A DNA stretch of 64,000 bases from CAVPWP01 sp963709395 (GTDB lineage Bacteria > Pseudomonadota > Alphaproteobacteria > Rhodobacterales > Rhodobacteraceae). This document shows, piece by piece, positions 56,634 to 64,000 of this stretch (the stretch's first letter is position 1; the number at the start of each line of letters is the position of its first letter). The position numbers and the translations under genes are program-made. The stretch lies in assembly GCA_963709395.1 (NCBI GenBank), contig CAVPWP010000016.1, positions 25,298 to 89,297 on the forward strand, written 5' to 3'. Below the pieces are notes generated by a model. It was not told the DNA's origin. It did no database searches and saw only the letters and a program-made list of their open reading frames with translations.

Positions 56634-57456
56634 TCCCCTCCGCTGTGCGGCCCTGGCCCTCGGGCTCTGGGCCGCCGCTGCGGCCGCGGCCTATGCCGCC
56701 GACGACAGGCCGTCGCGCGTGGTGTCGCTCAATCTCTGCACCGACCAGCTTGCCATGTTGCTGGCGCCCGACGCGCTTGTTTCGGTCTCGTCGCTGGCGA
56801 CCGACCCGACTTCTTCCGCGATGCACGAAGACGCGGCGGCCTATCCGGCGAACCGGGCCCGCGCCGAAGAGGTCTTTCTGCTGGACCCCGACCTCGTCCT
56901 CGCGGGCATCTGGTCCGAGGCCGAAACCGTCGCGATCCTGCGCCGGCTCGGCGTCCACGTCGAAACCTTCCCGCCCGCGACGACGCTGGACGAGATCCGC
57001 GCCCAGATCGCGCGCATGGGCGCGCTTCTGGGGCGAGATGAGGCCGCCGAGGCCCTGATCGCCCGGTTCGACGCCGATCTCGCCGCGGTGCGCCGTGACA
57101 CGCCCGACACCACGGCCGTGGTCTATTTCGCCAACGGGTTCGCCGGCAGCGACACCTCGCTCTCGGGCGAGGCGCTGCGCGCCGCCGGTATCCGCAATCT
57201 GGCCGCCGAGGCCGGCTATGGCGGCGGCCGCCTGCCGCTCGAGCTGTTGGTGCTGATGGAGCCCGACCTGATCGTCACCGGCACCCGCTATCCCGGCACG
57301 TCGCGATCCGAGGCGATCCTCGACCACCCGGCCCTGCAGGGTGCCATCGCCAACCGACCCTTCGTCACCATCCCCGACCGGGACTGGATCTGCGGCACCC
57401 CCGCGATCCTCGATGCGGTCGCCCGCCTGGCCGACGCGGCTGAGGCGTTGCGATGA
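56608..57456 (+). CDS. btuF: Cobalamin ABC transporter, binding protein
   Basis: Periplasmic class III binding protein of 282 residues with a leader (about 1-31, AAAAAAAYAADD). SLNLCTDQLAMLLAPD and the DPDLVLAGIWSEAETVAILRRLGV segment are typical of BtuF-like proteins. It overlaps btuB by 26 bases and so is coupled. WICGTPAILDAVARL closes the fold. Confidence 0.88.
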   Translation: MWAFARASDPLRCAALALGLWAAAAAAAYAADDRPSRVVSLNLCTDQLAMLLAPDALVSVSSLATDPTSSAMHEDAAAYPANRARAEEVFLLDPDLVLAGIWSEAETVAILRRLGVHVETFPPATTLDEIRAQIARMGALLGRDEAAEALIARFDADLAAVRRDTPDTTAVVYFANGFAGSDTSLSGEALRAAGIRNLAAEAGYGGGRLPLELLVLMEPDLIVTGTRYPGTSRSEAILDHPALQGAIANRPFVTIPDRDWICGTPAILDAVARLADAAEALR

Positions 57457-58442
57457 CCCCCCGCGTCCTTTTCCCCGCGCTTGCGCTTTTGACGATGGCG
57501 GCCTTCACCGCCTCGCTCACCGTCGGCCCTGCGGGCGTCGGACCGGGGCAAAGCCTTGGAGCGCTGATCCGCGACGACGGCGGCCCGCTCACAATCGTGA
57601 TGCGCGAGATCCGCCTGCCCCGCGCGATCCTCGGGGCCCTCGTCGGGGCCAGCCTCGGGCTGTCCGGCGCGGCCATGCAGGGCTACCTGCGCAACCCGCT
57701 CGCCGAACCGGGGCTGATCGGCGTGTCGGGTTCGGCCGCCCTTGGCGCGGTGATCGCGCTGCACACCGGCGCGGCCGCAGCCTTCGCGCTGGCGCTGCCG
57801 CTGGCCGCCCTGGCCGGGGCCGCGATCGCCGTCGTGCTGATCCTCGTGCTGGCCGGGCCCCGCGGGTCGTCGATGACGCTGATCCTTGCCGGCATCGCGA
57901 TCAGCGCCCTTGCCGGCGCGCTGACCGCGCTGGTGCTCAACCTCTCGCCCAACCCCTTCGCCGCGAGCGAGATCATGTTCTGGCTCATGGGGTCGCTGGC
58001 CGACCGGTCCTTCACCCATGTCTGGCTGGCCCTTCCGTTCATCCTGGCGGGGTGGGTCGCGCTGCTGTCGACCACCCGCGGCCTCGACGCGCTCACGCTG
58101 GGCGAGGACGCGGCGCAGTCCCTCGGCATCCGCCTAGACCGGCTGCGGCTTCTGCTGATCGGCGGGACGGCGGCGGCGGTGGGTGCCGCGACCGCCGTGG
58201 CGGGGGCCATCGGGTTCGTCGGCCTTGTCGTGCCGCACATCCTGCGGCCCTTCGTCGGCGCGCGTCCCGCCCTTCTGCTGCCCGCCTCGGCCCTTGGCGG
58301 GGCGACCCTGCTGCTTCTGGCCGACATCGCCGTGCGCGTGGTGCTGCCCGGGCGCGACCTGCAACTGGGCGTCCTGACCGCGCTTGTGGGGGCACCGCTG
58401 TTCCTGCACCTCATCTTCAAGACGCGGAGGGAATTCGCATGA
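57453..58442 (+). CDS. btuC: Cobalamin ABC transporter permease
   Basis: FecCD/BtuC-type permease, 329 residues and about ten helices. LPRAILGALVGASLGLSGAAMQGYLRNPLAEPGLIGVSGSAALGA and GFVGLVVPHILRPFVG are family signatures. ATGA overlaps on both sides show coupling to btuF and btuD. Confidence 0.93.
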   Translation: MTPRVLFPALALLTMAAFTASLTVGPAGVGPGQSLGALIRDDGGPLTIVMREIRLPRAILGALVGASLGLSGAAMQGYLRNPLAEPGLIGVSGSAALGAVIALHTGAAAAFALALPLAALAGAAIAVVLILVLAGPRGSSMTLILAGIAISALAGALTALVLNLSPNPFAASEIMFWLMGSLADRSFTHVWLALPFILAGWVALLSTTRGLDALTLGEDAAQSLGIRLDRLRLLLIGGTAAAVGAATAVAGAIGFVGLVVPHILRPFVGARPALLLPASALGGATLLLLADIAVRVVLPGRDLQLGVLTALVGAPLFLHLIFKTRREFA

Positions 58443-59200
58443 CCCCCGCGTTGGTCCTCGAGAACCTCACCGTCCGGCGCGGCAGACGCACGGTCGTGGA
58501 GGGGGCGAGCCTCGCCATTGCGCCCGGCGAACTGGTGGGCCTCATCGGGCCGAACGGCGCGGGGAAAACCACTCTGATGCGCGCCGCCCTGGGCCTTCTT
58601 CCCGCCACCGGCCGCACGCCCCTTGCGGCCCTGTCGCCCCGCGCCCGTGCCGCCCGCGTGGCCTGGCTGCCGCAAACCCGCGAGATCGCCTGGCCGGTCA
58701 GCGTCGAGACCGTGGTCGCGCTTGGCCGCATCCCGCATCTGCCCGGTCTTGCCGCCCTTGGCCCCGACGACCGTGCCGCCGTCGATGCGGCGCTCGACCG
58801 GATGGGCCTGACCGCCCTGCGCGACCGCGCGGCGACCGAGCTTTCGGGCGGCGAACAGGCCCGCGTCCTCATCGCCCGGACGCTTGCGCAGGGCGCGCCG
58901 CTGATCCTGGCCGACGAACCGGTCGCGGGCCTCGACCCCGGCGCGCAGATCGCCACGATGCGCGTTTTCGCCGATATCGCGGCCGAAGGCGGGGCGGTGC
59001 TGACCTCGCTCCACGACCTGGGCCTCGCGGCCCGGCACTGCCACCGCCTGATCCTGATGAAGGACGGGCGCATCGTGGCCGATGACGCGCCCGCGGCCGT
59101 GCTGACGGCGGACAACCTGGCCCGCGTCTTCGGCATCACCGCGCATTTCGCCCCGGGACCGGACGGCCCGGTCTTCCAGCCGCTCGAGGTGCTGCCATGA
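58439..59200 (+). CDS. btuD: Cobalamin ABC transporter ATPase
   Basis: 253-residue ATPase. Walker A GPNGAGKTT, Q-loop WLPQTREIAW, signature LSGGEQARVLIARTLAQ, Walker B LILADEPVAGLD and H-loop SLHDLGLAARHC are intact. The stop overlaps the tonB start. Confidence 0.93.
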   Translation: MTPALVLENLTVRRGRRTVVEGASLAIAPGELVGLIGPNGAGKTTLMRAALGLLPATGRTPLAALSPRARAARVAWLPQTREIAWPVSVETVVALGRIPHLPGLAALGPDDRAAVDAALDRMGLTALRDRAATELSGGEQARVLIARTLAQGAPLILADEPVAGLDPGAQIATMRVFADIAAEGGAVLTSLHDLGLAARHCHRLILMKDGRIVADDAPAAVLTADNLARVFGITAHFAPGPDGPVFQPLEVLP

Positions 59201-60066
59201 CAGCCGCAATCGCCACCCCCGCCGCCGGTCTGCGCGAGATCGCCCTTTTCGGCGCGCTGTCACTGGCCGTTCACGCGGGGATCTTCCTGCAGGTTTCAGG
59301 CGGAGGGACGGACGGCGCAGGCGAGGACGGGTCCTCGGCCGTCACGATCGCCGCCGCCGACGCGAGCCTTTCCGCGCTTGTGGCGGAGTGGGACCGGCCG
59401 CCGGATGCCGCCACCGACGCCCCGACACCGCAACCTGCGCCGAGCGATGTCGGAGCGACGCTCCGGACCCCTGATGCGGACCGGGCCACCGAAACCCTTC
59501 CGCCCGCGCCCCTGCCGCTGCCGCTGCCGGACCCCGTGTCGGCTGCGCCTCTTCCCGCCACGAGCGCCCCACCGCCACCCGAAACCCCGAGACCTCAGGC
59601 ACAGGCGGTCACTGCCGCTCCGCCTCCCGACACGCGCCCGGCGCCCCGTCCCGAGCCCGCGCAAGTGGCCCGGACCGCCCCGGCACAACCCTCTGCCGCC
59701 CACCGCGCCAGCGGGGCGGGGGACGGCGCGACCGCCGGGCAGCAGGCCACCGGCGCCCGCACCACCCTCTCACCCCAGCGCCGTGCCGCCCTTCAGGCCG
59801 AATGGGCGGGTGCGATCCAGTCGCGCATCGCCCGCAATCAACGCTATCCCGCCGGCAATCACGGGGAAGGACGGGTCAAGGTGGAACTGGTGATCCTGCG
59901 CTCGGGCCAGCTTGGGCAGGTCACGCTGGCCGCCTCGTCCGGCCGGCCGGCGCTGGACGATGCCGCCATTACCGCCGTCCGACGCGCCGCCCCCTTCCCG
60001 CCCGCGCCCGACGGCCTTGAGGACGACTGGTACCGTGTCGCCCAGTGGATGAGCTTTCGGCGCTGA
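59197..60066 (+). CDS. tonB: TonB-family energy transducer
   Basis: 289 residues: one N-terminal helix (about 14-33), a long Pro/Ala spacer (60-165) that crosses the periplasm, and the C-terminal TonB domain with SRIARNQRYPAGNHGEGRVKVELVILRSGQLG. It is the last gene of the B12 operon, therefore a dedicated TonB for BtuB; no ExbB/ExbD is present, so it must borrow these from elsewhere. Confidence 0.88.
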   Translation: MTAAIATPAAGLREIALFGALSLAVHAGIFLQVSGGGTDGAGEDGSSAVTIAAADASLSALVAEWDRPPDAATDAPTPQPAPSDVGATLRTPDADRATETLPPAPLPLPLPDPVSAAPLPATSAPPPPETPRPQAQAVTAAPPPDTRPAPRPEPAQVARTAPAQPSAAHRASGAGDGATAGQQATGARTTLSPQRRAALQAEWAGAIQSRIARNQRYPAGNHGEGRVKVELVILRSGQLGQVTLAASSGRPALDDAAITAVRRAAPFPPAPDGLEDDWYRVAQWMSFRR

Positions 60067-60085
60067 TGCCGGCGGAATTGCCCCC

Positions 60086-60125
60086 GTGTCGTTGACCGAG
60101 TGTCGTTGACCCCGTGTCATTGACC
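60086..60125. repeat. Three direct repeats of GTGTCRTTGACC
   Basis: Copies lie at 60086-60097, 60100-60111 and 60114-60125, at a 14-base period, with a partial fourth half (ATTGACG) after. They sit between tonB and the lactonase gene, 59 bases before its start. Could be an operator array or a slippage repeat. Confidence 0.7.
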
Positions 60126-60183
60126 CATTGACGCCACCGCGCAGCACCCGACACTGTCGCCATCGAACGAAACGGGTTGCCGG

Positions 60184-60972
60184 ATGAAGATCGCCGATCT
60201 TGGAGATGTCGCACTCCACTACCGCGAGGACGGCGACCCGGCCGGGGCGCCCGTCGTCTTTGCCAATGCCCTTGGCACCGATCTGCGCCTCTGGGACGCG
60301 GTGGTGCCGCTCTTGCCGCAGGATCTGCGCATCATCCGCTACGACGCGCGCGGGCATGGTCTGTCGTCCTGCCCGCCCGCGCCCTACAAGATGGGCGCCC
60401 TCGTCACCGACGCCGAACGGCTGCTCGACCATCTTCAGATCCGCGACTGCGTCTTCGTGGGCCTTTCGATCGGCGGGATGATCGCACAGGGTCTTGCCGT
60501 GAAACGCTTCGACCAGGTCCGCGCGATGGTGATCTCGAACACCGCCGCGCGCATCGGCACCGCCGAGATCTGGCAGACCCGCATCGACGCCGTGCGCGAC
60601 GGCGGGATCGAGGCGCTTGCCGACGCCACGATGGAGCGGTGGTTCTCGCCCGCCTTCCGCGCGCGTCCCGACCTGCAGCTCTGGCGCAACATGATGATCC
60701 GTCAACCGGTCGAGGGCTATGTCGGCTGCGCCTCGGCGATCCAGGGCACCGACTTCTACACCACCACGGCCAGCCTGACCCTGCCCACCCTTGCCATCGC
60801 GGGGGATCACGACGGATCGACGCCGCCCGACCTCGTGCGCGAAACGGCCGCGCTGGTGAAGGGGTCGCGCTTCCACCTTATTCGCGGCGCGGGCCACCTT
60901 CCTTGCGTCGAGAAACCCGCGGACTACGCCGAGATCCTCACGACCTTCCTGCGCGACATCGGCCATGTCTGA
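60184..60972 (+). CDS. pcaD: 3-Oxoadipate enol-lactonase
   Basis: Alpha/beta hydrolase, 262 residues. The nucleophile elbow GLSIGG carries S95, the oxyanion region is NALGTDLRLWD, YDARGHGLS follows, and GDHDGSTPP and GAGHLPCVEKP supply the Asp and His. These match PcaD of the beta-ketoadipate route, which opens the enol-lactone to 3-oxoadipate. No other pca gene is present, so the exact substrate is inferred. It overlaps the MFS gene by eight bases. Confidence 0.82.
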   Translation: MKIADLGDVALHYREDGDPAGAPVVFANALGTDLRLWDAVVPLLPQDLRIIRYDARGHGLSSCPPAPYKMGALVTDAERLLDHLQIRDCVFVGLSIGGMIAQGLAVKRFDQVRAMVISNTAARIGTAEIWQTRIDAVRDGGIEALADATMERWFSPAFRARPDLQLWRNMMIRQPVEGYVGCASAIQGTDFYTTTASLTLPTLAIAGDHDGSTPPDLVRETAALVKGSRFHLIRGAGHLPCVEKPADYAEILTTFLRDIGHV

Positions 60973-62206
60973 GCCCGCCGCAGCGGAGGCAGGCGCGGGC
61001 CGCGGCCGCCTGCCCCTGATCTTCATCCTGCTGACGGTGATGATCGACGCGATGGGCATCGGCCTCATCATTCCGGTCATGCCCGACCTCATCCAGGAGG
61101 TCGGCGGCGGGACGCTGTCGGATGCCGCGATCTGGGGCGGCATCCTCACCACCGCCTTCGCGGTCATGCAGTTCCTCTTCGGCCCGACGCTGGGCAACCT
61201 GTCGGACAGGGTCGGGCGCCGACCGGTTCTTCTGGTGTCGCTTGGCTTTCTGGCCGTCGACTACCTGATCATGGCGCTGGCCGGCACGATCTGGCTGCTG
61301 CTCGCGGGGCGCATCCTTGGCGGCATCACGGCGGCCACCCCGTCGGTCGCCTCGGCCTATATCGCCGACATCTCGCGCCCCGAAGAGAAGGCCGCGCGCT
61401 TCGGTCTTGTCGGCGCGGCCTTCGGCCTCGGTTTCGTGATCGGCCCGCTGGCGGGGGGGCTTCTGGCCGAGTTCGGAACCCGCGCGCCGTTCTACGCCGC
61501 CGCCGCCCTTGCCGCCGCGAACATGGTCTTCGGCCTCATCGTCCTGCCCGAGACGCTGAAACCCGAAAACCGCCGCCCCTTCCGGTGGCGACGCGCCAAC
61601 CCGCTTGGCGCCTTCGCCGCCGTCAACGCCCTGCCCGAGGTGCGCCGGCCGCTTCTGATCTTCTTCGTCTATTCGATCGCCTTCTGGGTCTATCCCTCGG
61701 TCTGGGCCTTCTACACCCAGGCCCGCTTCGGCTGGGACCCGGCGATGGTCGGCATCTCGCTGGCCGGGTTCGGCATCGCGATGGCCCTGGTGCAGGGCGG
61801 GCTGATCCGGGTGATCCTGCGGGTTCTGGGCGACCGGGGCACGGTGGTCTACGGCCTTGTCTTCAACGTCTTCGTCTTTGCCGCCCTCGCCACCGTCACC
61901 AGCGGCACAGTCGCGCTGATCATCATCCCGATCAGCGCTCTGGGCGCGGTGGTCACGCCGGCGCTTCAGGGCATCATGTCGCGCGCCGTGGCCGACAACG
62001 CGCAGGGCGAACTTCAGGGTGTCATCGCCTCGGTCAACGCGGTGTCGATGATCTTCTCGCCGCTTCTGATGACGCAGGTCTTCGCTGCCTTCACGGCGCC
62101 CGGCGGCACGGTCTGGTTCCCCGGGGCACCGTTCCTTCTGTCCATGGGCCTGATGCTGGTGTGCCTTGCGATCCACTTCGCACGGCCGCGCGCGGCGGTG
62201 GCATAG
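60965..62206 (+). CDS. MFS drug/proton antiporter, TetA/TCR-like
   Basis: 413 residues with 12 expected helices. Motif A is GNLSDRVGRRPVLL between helices 2 and 3, with DAMGIGLIIPVMPDL in helix 1, the TetA-type pattern (DxxGxGLIxPVLP). Motif C is GLGFVIGPLAGG. Exports a small compound in exchange for protons; substrate unknown. Coupled to pcaD. Confidence 0.87.
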   Translation: MSEPAAAEAGAGRGRLPLIFILLTVMIDAMGIGLIIPVMPDLIQEVGGGTLSDAAIWGGILTTAFAVMQFLFGPTLGNLSDRVGRRPVLLVSLGFLAVDYLIMALAGTIWLLLAGRILGGITAATPSVASAYIADISRPEEKAARFGLVGAAFGLGFVIGPLAGGLLAEFGTRAPFYAAAALAAANMVFGLIVLPETLKPENRRPFRWRRANPLGAFAAVNALPEVRRPLLIFFVYSIAFWVYPSVWAFYTQARFGWDPAMVGISLAGFGIAMALVQGGLIRVILRVLGDRGTVVYGLVFNVFVFAALATVTSGTVALIIIPISALGAVVTPALQGIMSRAVADNAQGELQGVIASVNAVSMIFSPLLMTQVFAAFTAPGGTVWFPGAPFLLSMGLMLVCLAIHFARPRAAVA

Positions 62207-62470
62207 GCATGGAGCACATGAATGCTCACCTCGGAGAGTCGAGTTTCACGGACGCTTCCTGAAGTGTCTGACAGATACCGCGCGTGCTTCGATCACCATC
62301 TCGATGACCAGACCCCATCAACCGAGGCAAGCAGGGATTTCGTCTCTCGGTAAGAGCGGGAACGGGGCCTGGCGCGCAGGCCCACTGATCCGTTGGTCAG
62401 GGGTGCGAGTCCGCGGTCGACCAGCGCGCCATGATGTGCGCAGTTCCTTGTGGCCGACTATTCGCCAGGG

Positions 62471-62720
62471 TCAATTTCTCAGATGGCCAGCGCGGCGCCG
62501 TCGGCGCGGGGCGGCCCCGCGCGCGGGGTACCAGTCGGGCGTGGCAAGACCGGCCGCCCGGCCGCAGCCCGAGATGCCCACCGGCGCTTTGCCCGGCTGG
62601 TGAACGATCCAGAAGCCGACCCCGCCGATCCCGTTCAGATGGGGATAGGCCACGGCGATGGCGCCCGTGGCGGGAGCGGCGGCAGGGTGGTGGCGGCGGT
62701 GAAAGATCTGCGGCGTTCCA
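62471..62720 (-). pseudogene. Gamma-glutamyltransferase fragment
   Basis: The minus strand reads PAAAPATGAIAVAYPHLNGIGG, then VGFWIVHQPGKAPVGISG, CGRPAGLATPDWYPARG, a piece of the large subunit of gamma-glutamyltransferase-like hydrolases (PHMNGIGGDGFW). The N-terminus and about 400 following residues, including the catalytic Thr, are missing, and it runs into low-complexity Arg before TGA at 62471. A dead fragment. Confidence 0.5.
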
Positions 62721-63083
62721 TCTTCGGGTCTCTCGTGTTCTGGCCACGCGGGGCATACGACTGGACAGCCTCATACTATCGGCGGAGAGCTATCGGGCCC
62801 CTGCCCTCAGGGCCGGGTTCGGCCCGCGCGGAAGAATCGGGACGTCCGCGAATCTCCACATTTTCATCTGCCTTTCATCCTCCTGGGCGCGATCCGGACG
62901 CTTTTGGAAGCGCCGGGCGCATGCTGACCGACCTGTCGGCTGTCCGGACCTTCCACCCTCTGCCCAATCGCGCGCGTCATGCGGGCGACTGGCGACACCG
63001 CAGGAGCGGACGTGTAAAGGAGGAGTCCGTCGGCAATCCACGAGGGTCGTCCCGATGGGCCGAGTTGAAGAGGAACAGGCGCG
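62721..63083. other. Non-coding stretch before fkbM
   Basis: Frames are open on both strands, but none gives a recognisable protein or has a good ribosome site. The promoter of the methyltransferase gene should be in the last 100 bases, where GTAAAGGAGG occurs at about 63013-63022. Confidence 0.35.
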
Positions 63084-63836
63084 ATGACGCCAGACCAGCC
63101 ACCACGCTACGCGCAGGGGATCGCCCGATCCCTTCGGATCTATCACAGGGACAGCGCCCGGATTGAGCGCATGGATGCTCTGAACGCCCGGTTCTGCCGC
63201 CCGAACGCGCTTGTCTTCGATATCGGTGCCCATGTCGGCGACCGGATCGCGAGCTTCCGCCGCCTTGGCGCCCATGTGGTGGCCGTCGAGCCGCAAGCGG
63301 CGGCGATGCGCGCACTGCGGCTCATGTTCGGCCGCGATGCGGCGGTAACCCTTGTGCCGGCGGCTATCGGCGCCGAGATGGGCCGCATCCGCCTTCACGT
63401 CAATGCGAAGAACCCCACGGTCTCGACCGTGTCGCCCGACATGATCGCGGCCGCCAAGGGCGCCCCCGGCTGGGAAACCGAGGAGTGGGACCAGTCCGTA
63501 GAGGTTCCGATGCTGACGATCGACAGCCTGATCGCGCGGCACGGCATGCCGGATTTCATCAAGATCGACGTGGAAGGCTACGAGGCCGAGGCGATCGCGG
63601 GCCTTGGCCGGGCGGTGCCCGCGCTCTCGTTCGAGTTCACGACCATCCAGCGGGATCGCGCGCTCGAGGCTCTCGATAGGGTGAGACGACTGGGGGACTA
63701 TGTCTTCAACCTCTCGATCGGTGAGAGCCACGCCCTTGAGTTTCCTCGCTGGGGCACCGCGGCGGACATCGCCCTGTTCATTCGCGAGGCGCCGCACGAT
63801 CTGAACGCCGGTGATATCTATGCCGTCAGGTCATGA
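63084..63836 (+). CDS. FkbM-family methyltransferase
   Basis: 250-residue SAM-dependent methyltransferase. Motif I is FDIGAHVGDRIASF, VVAVEPQ binds the SAM ribose, and FIKIDVEGYEAEAIAGL is the FkbM signature. Such enzymes methylate sugars or polyketide hydroxyls; no glycan gene is adjacent, so the substrate is not known. Confidence 0.85.
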   Translation: MTPDQPPRYAQGIARSLRIYHRDSARIERMDALNARFCRPNALVFDIGAHVGDRIASFRRLGAHVVAVEPQAAAMRALRLMFGRDAAVTLVPAAIGAEMGRIRLHVNAKNPTVSTVSPDMIAAAKGAPGWETEEWDQSVEVPMLTIDSLIARHGMPDFIKIDVEGYEAEAIAGLGRAVPALSFEFTTIQRDRALEALDRVRRLGDYVFNLSIGESHALEFPRWGTAADIALFIREAPHDLNAGDIYAVRS

Positions 63837-64000
63837 GACAGCCGAATTCATTGCCCGGCAAGCTGACGACCGGACCTGCCGCTTGTTGGCCCGACCTTGG
63901 GCAAAGGCAAGCTGAGTGGTGGGACGCGCGACGCCTTGAAGCATCGAGCGACGGTGGATTTGAGCGACCAGGACCTCCCCGCTCGTTACGATGACAGCGG

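Noticed and set aside
62370..62440. A tRNA-like string (GGTGCGAGTCC)
   Set aside because: No matching acceptor stem or D arm is found and the anticodon stem does not close.

Overview
The window is GC-rich chromosomal DNA from an alphaproteobacterium, most likely a Rhodobacterales (Rhodobacteraceae/Paracoccaceae) member. The evidence is the ccoNOQP/ccoGHIS oxidase block beside an FnrL-type regulator and hemN, perfect FNR-type boxes, a YcjX/YcjF pair, the whole glycogen operon with glgX and pgm, and a B12-riboswitch-controlled btuBFCD-tonB unit. No name is given by the sequence, so this is inference from gene content.

Layout. 1-3.9 kb: a tripartite tricarboxylate carrier binding protein (cut by the window edge) divergent from a TctD/TctE-like two-component pair and a linked periplasmic binding protein. 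4-4.7 kb: a broken chimeric gene. 5-13.7 kb: a tightly packed, one-strand cluster of Ser/Thr kinase, FHA protein, PP2C phosphatase, a degenerate P-loop protein, a dynamin-like GTPase, a second GTPase and two small proteins; no type VI secretion genes accompany it, and it is the best candidate for an undescribed system here. 13.7-14.5 kb: nested remnants of IS110 and IS3 elements, then tRNA-Met(CAU). 14.9-18.8 kb: a YbbP-like permease, its ATPase and a divergent TesA-like esterase.

18.8-31.6 kb is the microaerobic module: ccoS-ccoI-ccoH-ccoG and ccoP-Q-O-N (both minus strand), a tandem universal stress protein, a decayed phosphate permease, a Nudix hydrolase, fnrL and hemN. Four FNR boxes sit in front of ccoG, ccoN, usp and hemN/fnrL, so oxygen limitation would switch on the high-affinity oxidase, its assembly factors and oxygen-independent haem synthesis together. 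hemC and hemE follow. 33.8-38.2 kb: a sulfurtransferase, ycjF, ycjX, truA and a very small protein. 38.7-49.8 kb: pgm-glgX-glgA-glgC-glgB-glgP, which build, branch, debranch and phosphorolyse glycogen. 49.9-54 kb: glycerol catabolism (glpK, glpD) with a divergent DeoR regulator. 53.9-60.1 kb: hemP and a B12 uptake operon ending in its own tonB. 60.2-63.8 kb: an enol-lactone hydrolase, an MFS exporter, a gamma-glutamyltransferase scrap and an FkbM methyltransferase.

A caution runs through the window. Six genes (FHA, ybbP-like permease, hemC, truA, glgA and an unknown gene after pgm) each need removal of exactly one base to read through, mostly in short G/C runs, and hemC and truA would be expected to be intact in a living cell. 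This pattern fits sequencing or assembly errors better than gene decay. The pit and SnoaL/kinase loci, by contrast, carry larger rearrangements.
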